Shown: one piece after another, positions 8,251-15,605 of the stretch | Layout of the letters: the number at the start of each line of letters is the position of its first letter | Numbering within the stretch: the first letter of the stretch is position 1 | Assembly: GCA_905212515.1 (NCBI GenBank) | Contig: CAJMEU010000013.1 | Location: 1-30,780, forward strand | Length of the DNA: 30,780 bases | Direction of reading: 5' to 3' | DNA from: an uncultured Oscillospiraceae bacterium | GTDB lineage: Bacteria; Bacillota; Clostridia; Oscillospirales; Ruminococcaceae | Position numbers and translations under genes: made by a program | The notes under the pieces: generated by a model | Told to the model about the DNA's origin: nothing | Databases searched by the model: none | Seen by the model: the letters and a program-made list of their open reading frames with translations, nothing else

Positions 8251-9715
8251 ATGGGGCGCTTTCTTCGCCTGCGGAGGGCGGGGCCTCTGCGGCCGCTGTA
8301 GCGGACGGCAGGTCGCCGGCGCTCTGTTCCCGCTGGGCGGCCTGGCGGGCCACAGCCGCGGGGCGGTGCAGCCACCGGCCCGAGCGATAATAAAGCAAAA
8401 ACAGCACGCTGGTCAGCGCCCAGCTGGCGGGATAGCTGACGAGGATCACCCGCAGGTCATGCACGAGGGGCAGAAGGCCCAGCACCGCCGCCACGCGCAG
8501 CAGGCACACGCCCGTGCCCGTCAGGATCATGGGCATCAGCGCGTCGCCGCAGCCGCGGATGGCGCCGCTGAGCACCTCGATCAGCACAAAAGTGACGTAA
8601 AACGGCATCATGTAGCGCACCATGACCAGGCCGATGTCGATGACGGCCGCGTCCGTGGTGAAGATGCGCAGCAGCCAGGGCGCGGTAAGGCACATCAGAA
8701 GGCTCATGAACAGGGCGGTGCCGCACTCCATCCCCGTGCACACGCGCACGCTTTTGCGCACGCGGTCGATGCGGCCGGCGCCGAAGTTCTGCCCGGCAAA
8801 GGTGGTGATGGCAATGCCGTAGGCGCCGGAGATCATCCAGAAAAAGCCGTCCAGCTTGGAGAAGGCCGTCCAGGCGGCCACGGTGTCCGTGCCGAAGCTG
8901 TTGATGCCCGCCTGGATCAGGATGTTGGACAGGGTGTACATGTTGGACTGCAGGCCGGCGGGCAGGCCCACCATCAGCACGTTGCGCAGGGTGACCCGGT
9001 GAAAGCGGATGCGGGCCGGTTCCAGCCGGATGGGGCCCAGGGTGCGCGTCAGGCACAGCCAGGCCAGCACGGCGCTGAGCACCTGGCTGAGCACCGTGCC
9101 CAGGGCCACGCCCAGCACGCCCAGCCCCAGGCCCACCACGAACACCACGTCCAGCACGATGTTCAAAAGGCAGGCGGCCACCAGGAAATACAGCGGCCGG
9201 CGCGTATCGCCCACGGCCCGCAGCACGCCCGAGCCCACGTTGTAGAAAAAGGAAGGGATCACGCCCAGAAAATACACCCGCAGGTAGAGCACGGAATACT
9301 CCATCACATCGGCGGGCGTGCCCATGGCGGCCAGCGCCGGCCGCGACAGCAACAGGCCCAGGGCCATCAGCAAAGCGCCGCCCACGGCGGACAGCGCCGC
9401 CGAGGTGTGCACCGCGCGGTGCACGCCCTCCGGGGCGTGGGCGCCCACGCGCTGGGCCACCAGCACCGTGGTGCCCGAGGAGATGCCCACGAACAGGTTT
9501 ACCACCACGTTCAGCAGGGTGCCCGTGGCGCCGCCCACGGCGGCCAGGGCCTCTTTGCCCACGAAGCGGCCCACGATCACGGCGTCGGCCGTGTTGTACA
9601 GCTGCTGGAAAAAAGTGCCCAGCAGGATGGGAAAGAAAAACACCAGCAGCTGCTTCCAGATCACGCCGTCGGTGATGCCGCCCCCGTCCGACCGGCGCAG
9701 CGATGCCCTTGCCAT
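8249..9715 (-). CDS. MATE family multidrug/Na+ efflux transporter
   Basis: This is a 488-residue polytopic membrane antiporter of the MATE (NorM/DinF-like) family, which exports cationic drugs or metabolites in exchange for Na+ or H+. Family features are visible: FFPILLGTFFQQLYNTADAV in helix 1, VGRFVGKEALAAVG, GISSGTTVLVAQ, and the second-half repeat PAGLQSNMYTLSNILIQAGI with AAWTAFSKLDGFFWM. About twelve hydrophobic segments are present. The last 40 residues form a hydrophilic Ala/Glu/Pro tail that looks disordered. The ATG at 9715 follows GGAGGGG. Substrate cannot be told from sequence. It lies downstream of the amidase gene on the same strand, but has its own promoter-like signal and a leader hairpin. 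Confidence 0.93.
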   Translation of the reverse strand: MARASLRRSDGGGITDGVIWKQLLVFFFPILLGTFFQQLYNTADAVIVGRFVGKEALAAVGGATGTLLNVVVNLFVGISSGTTVLVAQRVGAHAPEGVHRAVHTSAALSAVGGALLMALGLLLSRPALAAMGTPADVMEYSVLYLRVYFLGVIPSFFYNVGSGVLRAVGDTRRPLYFLVAACLLNIVLDVVFVVGLGLGVLGVALGTVLSQVLSAVLAWLCLTRTLGPIRLEPARIRFHRVTLRNVLMVGLPAGLQSNMYTLSNILIQAGINSFGTDTVAAWTAFSKLDGFFWMISGAYGIAITTFAGQNFGAGRIDRVRKSVRVCTGMECGTALFMSLLMCLTAPWLLRIFTTDAAVIDIGLVMVRYMMPFYVTFVLIEVLSGAIRGCGDALMPMILTGTGVCLLRVAAVLGLLPLVHDLRVILVSYPASWALTSVLFLLYYRSGRWLHRPAAVARQAAQREQSAGDLPSATAAAEAPPSAGEESAP

Positions 9716-9731
9716 GGCAAACCCCTCCGCA

Positions 9732-9780
9732 TTACAGTGTAAACGGGGCCGCTGGCGCGGCCCCGTGCGGAATCAGTATA
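9732..9780 (-). promoter_or_regulatory. MATE gene leader: extended -10, hairpin and small palindrome
   Basis: Reading the minus strand, an extended -10 (TGCTATACT, hexamer at 9775-9780) is followed by a strong hairpin: ACGGGGCCGC (9743-9752) paired with GCGGCCCCGT (9757-9766), then TTTACAC. The 11-base palindrome TTACAGTGTAA (9732-9742) lies between hairpin and ribosome binding site. No good -35 is visible. The hairpin could be an attenuator and the palindrome an operator; both are inference. Confidence 0.45.
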
Positions 9781-9850
9781 GCACATTGCAAGGGAAAGGA
9801 AAAGTCCCTTTTTCCTCTTTTTTTGCCCGGTTTTTCACCCGTTCCCGCGC

Positions 9851-12361
9851 TTACGGCACACAGGCCAGCACCGAGCGGGCGATGGCGTCGCCGGTGGCCC
9901 ACAGGGTGCGTTCGGCGGCCAGTTCCTCGTATTCTGTGGGGTTCACCACAAAGCCCACCTCCAGCAGCACGGCAGGGCACAAGGTGTTGCGGGTGACGTA
10001 GTAATAGCCCCATTTGGCCCCCCGCGCCGCGCGACCGGTGGCCCCGGTGACGGTCTCCACCAGGGTTTGGGCCAGGGGCGCGCCGGTGTCGTAGAAATAG
10101 TAGCACTCCGTGCCCGTGGTGGCGGTGCTGTCCACCGTCATGGCCATGGAGTTGTGGTGCACGGCGATGAAGAAATCCGGCATCCAGCGGCTGATGGCGT
10201 CGTTGCGCTGCTCCAAAGACAGGAAGGTGTCGTCGGTGCGGATCATGTGCACCTTGGCGCCCAGCTGTTCCAGACGGGCCTGGGCCGCCAGGGCGTCGGC
10301 CAGGTTCAGGTCCTTTTCCAGGGGGCCGCTGGCGCCGGCCACGCCCTGGGCGCCGCTGTCGGTCTCGCCGTGGCCCGCGTCCAGCAGCACGCTGACGCCG
10401 GCCAGGGGGCGGGCGGGGTCCTGGCCGCGCGCGGGCGCGCCTTTCAGCACCACCCGGGTGGCGCCGTCTGCGTACTGTACCAGGTGGCCCCACAGGGGCT
10501 TTTCGAAATACAGCACCAGTTCGGCGCCGTTTTCAAAGGGTTTTACCTCCCAGCGCTTGACAAGGGAAGAGCCGGTCATGGCAAAATCCGCGGCAAAATC
10601 CGTCTCGTAGAATTTCAGGGAAAGGGCGTTCTGCTGTGCGTATTGATTGGTGTAGGCCAGGGGCGTGCCGCTGCCCGCGAAGGACAGCACCTCGGTGCGG
10701 CCGTCCGGCTGGGCGTCCGTCGCGGCCACGCCGGGCGCGGCTGCGTCCAAAGACGTGACGGCCTGGGCCGCTGCGCCGGTGAAATTGGCCCGGGGCTGGC
10801 CCGTGCCCAGCGCCTCGGTGTTGGAGGCCAGCACCCAATCGCCGCTCGAGAGTTGGTAGGCCCAGGTGGTTTTACCGCTGCGCACGGTCTCGGCGCAGGC
10901 CGTCACCAGGCCCACCGCGCCGCTGCGGGCGGTCTCGCTGATCTTGTCGTCGTTAGAGGGATCGTACAGCAGGCTGGTGATGAGGTTCGGAAGGCGCACC
11001 GAGGTGCCGGCCGGCACCTCCACAGTGCCGTCGTGGGTGAGGCCGCCGGAGGAACCGGCGGGCGCGCGCCGCTCCACCGTCAGGTTGACGGTGCTGCCGC
11101 CCTGGGCGATGGTGAACAGGTTGCCGCCGATCTGCGGCAGCTCCACCAATTTGGCCCAGCTGCCGCCGGCGGCCACTGCCTCCACCGCCTCGCCGTTGAT
11201 GGTGACGGGCACGCCCGCGGCCGAGGTGCCCATCAGATAGATGACCGAGGCCGTGGTCCAGGCGCCGTCCGCCGGGTAAGAGACGGCCAGCGTCTGCTGG
11301 GGGGAAAAGCCCAGCAGTGTGGTTTGGCCCACCGGCTCAAGGGCGCTGGCCATCAGGCCCAGACTCTCGGCGTCGGCCAGGGCGCCGCCCTCAAACACGG
11401 CACCGGGCGCGTTGCCCGCGGTGACGGTGTCCACAAAGAATTGGCCCGCCGCCTGCCCGCCGCCCGCGTTCACCAAACGCAGCAGCCGGGCAGGGTCCTG
11501 CTCCGGCGTGCCGGCGGCAAAGTCCGTCAGCGGGGCATAGCGGCCCGCGCCGGCGGTATCGCCCGCCTGGCGCACGTACACGCCCGCCACCGGGTACTGC
11601 TTGTACAGCCGGGCCACGGGTTTTGCCTCGTCCGGGTGCCCGCCCTGCCAGCGCGCGCCGTCCAGCACGGCGTACAGGGCCAGGCCCTCCTCGCCGGCGG
11701 CCTGGCAGTAAGCGGAGAGCGCGTCCTTTTTGTGGAAGAGATCTTCCCAGAATCCGCCCGACAGCGCGTCGGCCACGGCCCAGCCGCGCACGCGGCACAG
11801 CGCGCCCTGCTCGCTTTCCACCTGGATAAACAGGGCGTTCAGCCCCAGCACCTTGGCCTTGGCCGCGTCTGCGTGCGCTTTGTCCAGCAGAGCGTCCTGG
11901 TCTGCCGGCGCTTCGGCGCCCAGGGCATCCGCAAAGGAGACAAACATGCCCTTCACCGCGCCCGCGGGCGCGGCGGCGCTGGCTGCGGCGCGGCTGCTGC
12001 CCGTCACGCGGCCCAGCAGCTTGTACACGCCAAAGGCGGCCCCCACGGCCAGCACCAGCCCCAAAAGCAGAACCATAAAACGCAGCGGCCCGGGCAGGCC
12101 CTGCTTTTTTTTGCGGCGGGGGCGGCGGGCGTTGCCCGTGCCCGTCTCATACAAAGTGCGCCGGGCGCCCTGCCGGACGGCTTTGGGCGCGTCGGGGGCC
12201 AGGGGGACCCGCCCGGCATCGTCCTGGGCCTTGCGTTCTGCCGCGCGGCGCGCCTCCTCGCGGGGGTCGGCGTCGCGGGGCACCACCAGGCGCTGGGTGT
12301 AGCTGCGCGCGTCGAACTGCTGTTTGCGCGGGCCTTTGGGCCGCTCGTGTGCTCCCGCCAT
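9851..12361 (-). CDS. Membrane-anchored N-acetylmuramoyl-L-alanine amidase with glycosidase-like domain
   Basis: This 836-residue cell-wall hydrolase is predicted to cut the amide bond between muramic acid and L-Ala. An unusual basic, hydrophilic cytoplasmic segment (residues 1-92) precedes one membrane helix (about 93-113). Residues about 137-300 resemble the TIM-barrel GHL10/DUF187 family: MFVSFAD, then a helix and GLNALFIQVESEQGAL, then GLALYAVLDG. The middle (about 330-640) is beta-rich and unassigned. The C-terminal Amidase_3 domain (656-836) keeps the zinc and catalytic set: DAGHG (His664), PLEKDLN (Glu682), AVHHNS (His735/736) and LLEVGF (Glu801). The ATG at 12361 follows AAGGAGGGG. 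The type II orientation would place the enzyme outside the membrane. It may act in division, sporulation or wall remodelling; the context does not decide. Confidence 0.88.
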   Translation of the reverse strand: MAGAHERPKGPRKQQFDARSYTQRLVVPRDADPREEARRAAERKAQDDAGRVPLAPDAPKAVRQGARRTLYETGTGNARRPRRKKKQGLPGPLRFMVLLLGLVLAVGAAFGVYKLLGRVTGSSRAAASAAAPAGAVKGMFVSFADALGAEAPADQDALLDKAHADAAKAKVLGLNALFIQVESEQGALCRVRGWAVADALSGGFWEDLFHKKDALSAYCQAAGEEGLALYAVLDGARWQGGHPDEAKPVARLYKQYPVAGVYVRQAGDTAGAGRYAPLTDFAAGTPEQDPARLLRLVNAGGGQAAGQFFVDTVTAGNAPGAVFEGGALADAESLGLMASALEPVGQTTLLGFSPQQTLAVSYPADGAWTTASVIYLMGTSAAGVPVTINGEAVEAVAAGGSWAKLVELPQIGGNLFTIAQGGSTVNLTVERRAPAGSSGGLTHDGTVEVPAGTSVRLPNLITSLLYDPSNDDKISETARSGAVGLVTACAETVRSGKTTWAYQLSSGDWVLASNTEALGTGQPRANFTGAAAQAVTSLDAAAPGVAATDAQPDGRTEVLSFAGSGTPLAYTNQYAQQNALSLKFYETDFAADFAMTGSSLVKRWEVKPFENGAELVLYFEKPLWGHLVQYADGATRVVLKGAPARGQDPARPLAGVSVLLDAGHGETDSGAQGVAGASGPLEKDLNLADALAAQARLEQLGAKVHMIRTDDTFLSLEQRNDAISRWMPDFFIAVHHNSMAMTVDSTATTGTECYYFYDTGAPLAQTLVETVTGATGRAARGAKWGYYYVTRNTLCPAVLLEVGFVVNPTEYEELAAERTLWATGDAIARSVLACVP

Positions 12362-12404
12362 GGAATCCCCTCCTTTTTTGCCGGGATCTGCCTCGATTAT
12401 CTTT

Positions 12405-12413
12405 AGTATACCA
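12405..12413 (-). promoter_or_regulatory. Extended -10 promoter of the amidase gene
   Basis: On the minus strand TGGTATACT (TATACT at 12405-12410 of the plus numbering) forms an extended -10, about 45 bases upstream of the ATG. No convincing -35 is seen. Confidence 0.5.
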
Positions 12414-12450
12414 TATTTCGGCGCGCTTTGCGCGGGATGGAATTGTAAAA

Positions 12451-12483
12451 AGTCTACCCAAACCGCGGCGGTTGTGGTAGACT
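12451..12483. promoter_or_regulatory. Interrupted dyad between divergent amidase and MYG1 genes
   Basis: AGTCTACC (12451-12458) is the exact inverse of GGTAGACT (12476-12483). Inside it, AACCG (12461-12465) pairs with CGGTT (12469-12473) around a CGG centre. The dyad lies 17 bases before the MYG1 ATG and about 40 bases from the amidase -10. On the minus strand it is followed by TTTTT, so it could also fold as a terminator. No regulator is assigned. Confidence 0.5.
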
Positions 12484-12499
12484 AAAGTAGAAACATCTT

Positions 12500-13357
12500 A
12501 TGAGCGAAAGGCTGTGTTTATTCGTGCGCATCCCGGACAAAGGCTTTACCCACGGCGGCAAATTCCATGCCGACGACGTGTTCAGCGCGGCGCTGCTGCG
12601 CTATTTGAACCCCAACATCGTCATCCAGCGGGGATTTGCGGTGCCCGACGGGTTCGACGGCATCGTGTTCGACATCGGCCTGGGCCGTTTTGACCATCAC
12701 CAGAAGGGCAGCCCGGTGCGCGAGAACGGCGTGCCCTACGCGGCCTTCGGCCTGCTGTGGCGCGAGGTGGGCGTGCCCCTTTTGGGCGAGCGGGATGCAA
12801 AGCGCTTCGACGAGGGCTTTATCCAGCCCCTGGACCAGGACGACAACACCGGCTGCGGCAACCAGATCGCGGGCATCATCGCGGCCTACAACCCCTTGTG
12901 GGACCAGCCGCGGGATCCGGACGAGTGCTTTGCCGAGGCGGTGGATTTCGCCCTGGGCGTGCTGGAGAAAAAATTTGCCGTGTTCTTTGCCGTGCAGCGG
13001 GCGGCTGAATTTGTCAGCGCGGCCCTGGCCAAAGCCAAGGACGGCATTGTCCTGATGGACCGCTTCGCCCCCTGGAAGCAGCGGCTGATCCCCAGCCGCG
13101 CCCAGTTCGTGGTGTTCCCCTCTCAGCGGGGAGGCTGGTGCGCCGAGGCCATCCCGCGCACCTTCGGCACCCAGGAGCTGCGCGTGCCCTTCCCCGCGCC
13201 CTGGGCCGGCGCGGCGGAAGAGGAGCTGCCCGCGCTGTCCGGCATCGAGACGCTGCGCTTTTGCCACACGGGCCGCTTTATGGTGACCACAGGAACCAAA
13301 GAGGACGCCCTGGCCGCCTGCCATGCCGCCAAAACCTGGAGCGAGGCCGAGGGATGA
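12500..13357 (+). CDS. MYG1 family (UPF0160) metal-dependent phosphoesterase/exonuclease-like protein
   Basis: This 285-residue protein belongs to the MYG1/UPF0160 group of the DHH-like phosphoesterases. The family signature is clear: THGGKFHADDVF near the start (His23, Asp25, Asp26) and FDIGLGRFDHHQKG (Asp65, His66, His67), the metal-binding motifs. Further family segments are GLLWREVG, PLDQDDN and FPSQRGGWCAEAIP. Eukaryotic MYG1 has been described as a 3'-5' RNA exonuclease; the bacterial role is not established. The ATG at 12500 has no clear ribosome binding site and is very near a possible TAGACT -10, so the leader may be very short. The stop codon overlaps the ATG of the GIY-YIG gene (ATGA), indicating translational coupling. 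Confidence 0.9.
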   Translation: MSERLCLFVRIPDKGFTHGGKFHADDVFSAALLRYLNPNIVIQRGFAVPDGFDGIVFDIGLGRFDHHQKGSPVRENGVPYAAFGLLWREVGVPLLGERDAKRFDEGFIQPLDQDDNTGCGNQIAGIIAAYNPLWDQPRDPDECFAEAVDFALGVLEKKFAVFFAVQRAAEFVSAALAKAKDGIVLMDRFAPWKQRLIPSRAQFVVFPSQRGGWCAEAIPRTFGTQELRVPFPAPWAGAAEEELPALSGIETLRFCHTGRFMVTTGTKEDALAACHAAKTWSEAEG

Positions 13358-13647
13358 GCGGCAGCCCACGGGAAAGCGAGGCCTGGGCGTACCTGGTGCG
13401 CTGCGCGGACGGCACGCTGTACGCGGGCTGGACCACCGACACCGCCCGCCGCCTGGCCGTCCACAACGCCGGCCAGGGCGCCAAGTACACCCGCGGCCGC
13501 CGGCCGGTGGTTCTGGCCTACCGGGAGCGCTGCGCGGACAAAAACGCCGCGTTGCGCCGGGAGGCCGCGCTGAAAAAATTAAAGCGGCCGCAGAAAGAAG
13601 CCCTGTGCCGCCAGTGGGCCGCAGCCCAAAAAGAGGGGGCCCGCTGA
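13354..13647 (+). CDS. GIY-YIG nuclease family protein (UPF0213/YhbQ-like)
   Basis: This is a small 97-residue single-domain GIY-YIG protein. The core reads AYLVRCADGTLYAGWTTD, where LYAG takes the place of YIG, followed by the conserved Arg helix TARRLAVHNAG and KYTRGRRPVVL. Such stand-alone proteins resemble the UvrC and Slx1 catalytic fold; E. coli YhbQ is the usual comparison and its function is poorly defined. The ATG at 13354 overlaps the preceding stop by four bases; longer upstream versions would run inside the MYG1 gene and are rejected. The C-terminus is Lys/Arg-rich, suiting nucleic acid binding. It shares an operon with MYG1 and probably the exonuclease downstream (44-base gap). 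Confidence 0.88.
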   Translation: MSGSPRESEAWAYLVRCADGTLYAGWTTDTARRLAVHNAGQGAKYTRGRRPVVLAYRERCADKNAALRREAALKKLKRPQKEALCRQWAAAQKEGAR

Positions 13648-13691
13648 TAGGCGCGCCCTATAGAGGAAATACTAAAAGGGGGACCTGCCTT

Positions 13692-14981
13692 ATGATGGAA
13701 CTGGCGGTCATTGACTTTGAGACCACGGGCATCGACCCGCAGCAGGACGAGATCATCCAGGTGGCGGTGCTGGCCGGAGACGGCCAGGTGCTGCTGAACG
13801 AGCTGTGCCGCCCCGAGCATACGGCCGCCTGGCCCGGCGCCCAGCGGGTGAACGGCATCAGCCCCCAAATGGTGGCAGACAAGCCCAGCTTTGCCCATTA
13901 CGCGCCCCGCGTGCGCGAGCTGCTGGCCGGCGCCAAAACGGTGGTGGCTTACAACGCGGGTTTTGAACAGAGCTTCCTGCGCGCCGCGGGTATCGACCCC
14001 GGGGCTTTCAAATGGGCCGACCCCATGGAGCTGTTCGCCCGGCAGTTCGGCGCCCAGCGCCGCCGCCTTTCTACGGTGGCAGCGCTGTACGGCTACTCCT
14101 TTGACGCCCACGACGCCCTGGAGGACGTGCGCGCCACGTTGTACGTGTACCGCCAGCTGCAGCCGGGCACGCCGCTGCTGCGCGCCGTGGAGCGGGCCGG
14201 GGCTGTCAGCCTGACGGACGGCGCGCGCACCGTGCACTGCCTGGCCCCCACCGGCGAGGCGGACTGGCTGTACCTGCACCGCGCGCTGGGCCTGTGCCCC
14301 ATCACGGCCGCCGCGCCGCGGCCGCTGGTGTACAAAGGCGTGGCCGCGCCGGCGCCTGTTCCCTGCACGCTGGAAGGGTTTGAGGACCACAGCCGCGACG
14401 GCGACTGGGTGATCCTGTGGGTGCGCGCCGGCGGCAGGCTGCTGGGTGTGGACTGCGACCATTTCAAGGACATGCAGGGCGCGGGCTTTGTGGGCTTGAC
14501 CGAGACAAAGCCCGACCGGGGCAAAGCGGGCCGTCCGGCCGGCGGACAGGCCCCCCGGCAGATGACCCTGGGCGAAGTGGCCCAGGCCGCGCCGGCGGAA
14601 AAGGCGGGGCGGGGCGGAAACCCGCGCTTCGCGGCCCTGGCCCGTCAGCGCAAGGCGCTGGAGGCGCTGGTGCCCAACGCGGACGCAGACCCGCAGGGCC
14701 CCCTGTTCGGCAAGACGGTGGTGTTCACCGGTGAGCTGGCCCTGCCCCGGGAAGAGGCGGGTACCTTGGCTGCCCGCCAGGGGGCCGTGGTGAAGACGGG
14801 CGTCACCAAAGTCACCGATTATTTGGTGGCGGGCCGCAGGGACCAGGACCCGGCTGCCCCGAAGGGCATGAGCACCAAAGAGCAGAAGGCGCGCCAGCTG
14901 ACCGAGACGGGCAAGGCGAACATCACCGTATTGAGTGAAGAAGAATTTATGGAAATGGTGGGAGAGACGAGCCATGTGTGA
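13692..14981 (+). CDS. DEDD-type 3'-5' exonuclease with C-terminal BRCT domain
   Basis: This 429-residue protein combines a DnaQ-like exonuclease domain (about residues 2-160) with a BRCT domain (about 336-425). Exo I is VIDFETTG (Asp8, Glu10). Exo III is HDALED (His140, Asp145), which makes it DEDDh. The Exo II region is YNAGFEQSFL, where Glu92 stands at the usual Asp position. The BRCT part reads FGKTVVFTGELALPREEAG and TDYLVAG, as in DNA ligase and Pol III-like proteins. The middle (170-330) is unassigned. The ATG at 13692 (or 13695) follows AAAGGGGGA. The end overlaps the next start by eight bases. A DNA repair or end-processing role is inferred; it could also act on RNA, given MYG1 upstream. 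Confidence 0.88.
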   Translation: MMELAVIDFETTGIDPQQDEIIQVAVLAGDGQVLLNELCRPEHTAAWPGAQRVNGISPQMVADKPSFAHYAPRVRELLAGAKTVVAYNAGFEQSFLRAAGIDPGAFKWADPMELFARQFGAQRRRLSTVAALYGYSFDAHDALEDVRATLYVYRQLQPGTPLLRAVERAGAVSLTDGARTVHCLAPTGEADWLYLHRALGLCPITAAAPRPLVYKGVAAPAPVPCTLEGFEDHSRDGDWVILWVRAGGRLLGVDCDHFKDMQGAGFVGLTETKPDRGKAGRPAGGQAPRQMTLGEVAQAAPAEKAGRGGNPRFAALARQRKALEALVPNADADPQGPLFGKTVVFTGELALPREEAGTLAARQGAVVKTGVTKVTDYLVAGRRDQDPAAPKGMSTKEQKARQLTETGKANITVLSEEEFMEMVGETSHV

Positions 14982-15531
14982 AGAAGAACAGATCCTGCCG
15001 GAGACCCGGCCCGGCCCCGCGCCTACACGGAAAAGCGGCCCCAACAGCGAGGAACGGGCGCTGTACCGCGCCCTGAAGCCGGCCCTGCAGGCATCGATGG
15101 ACCGCTGGCAGCTGCCCCAGTCCATGCTGCACCTGCGGGGCGCCAAAAGTTTTGCCTCTGTGCTGGTGGGCAGTATTTTGCTGTGCCGCCTGTACGCAGG
15201 CAAGCGCCCGGGGCTGGAGATCCAGGGCACAGACGCGGCCCTGGTGCCCGCCGGCCTGCTAGAGGAGGCAGTGCACATCGGCAGGGACAAGACCCGCCTG
15301 GACTTGCCCGCCGGCGCGGACGCCGGGGCGCTGCTGGGCCCGCTGATGGACGCCCTGGTGCAGCGCGCGGCCCGGCAGATGCCCAAGACCTTCGACTGCT
15401 GCCATTTGTACAACGAATGTTCGGCCGCCGGCCGCTGCGTAAACCCCAGCGCCGCCCAGGCGGTGGGCTGTGGGTACAAGCGCGTGCTTACCGCAGGCAA
15501 ATGCTACTACGGCCCGGGCCGCAACGTGTGA
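14974..15531 (+). CDS. Cys-rich protein of unknown function
   Basis: This 185-residue protein starts at ATG 14974 behind GGGAGAG, overlapping the exonuclease gene end, so the two are probably translated together. The first 50 residues are acidic and Pro-rich. A helical centre (YRALKPALQASMDRWQLPQS, then SFASVLVGSILLCRLYAG) follows. The C-terminus holds a Cys/His cluster: FDCCHLYNECSAAGRC, then GCGYKRVLTAGKCYYG. Its spacing suggests a zinc site or small metal centre. I recall similar C-terminal clusters in uncharacterised Clostridia proteins, some near phage genes, but cannot name a family. Its place after an exonuclease suggests a nucleic acid partner role. It is followed by a strong terminator. 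Confidence 0.8.
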   Translation: MCEEEQILPETRPGPAPTRKSGPNSEERALYRALKPALQASMDRWQLPQSMLHLRGAKSFASVLVGSILLCRLYAGKRPGLEIQGTDAALVPAGLLEEAVHIGRDKTRLDLPAGADAGALLGPLMDALVQRAARQMPKTFDCCHLYNECSAAGRCVNPSAAQAVGCGYKRVLTAGKCYYGPGRNV

Positions 15532-15546
15532 GCTGAATGTAGCTGA

Positions 15547-15588
15547 ATACAAAAGATCCCTCTCCGGCCGGAGAGGGATCTTTTGTAT
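15547..15588. terminator. Perfect 42-base palindrome, bidirectional terminator
   Basis: The arms are exact inverses over 21 bases on each side (15547-15567 and 15568-15588), with AAAAGATCCCTCTCC on the left and its complement ending GATCTTTTGTAT on the right. A-tract and T-tract flanks let it end both the + strand operon (stop at 15531) and the - strand maturase gene (stop at 15606). Confidence 0.85.
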
Positions 15589-15605
15589 ATCTTATAGCTT
15601 TGTAC

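Noticed and set aside
8090..9742. Long plus-strand open frame of 550 codons rich in His, Gln, Ala and Gly
   Set aside because: It is antisense to the MATE gene. Its composition is what the complement of G+C-rich Leu/Val/Ala codons gives, and it has no ribosome binding site or domain.
10067..12406. Plus-strand open frame of 779 codons
   Set aside because: It lies opposite the amidase gene, has a Gly/Arg/His/Ala composition without motifs, and the minus-strand protein has a full catalytic set.
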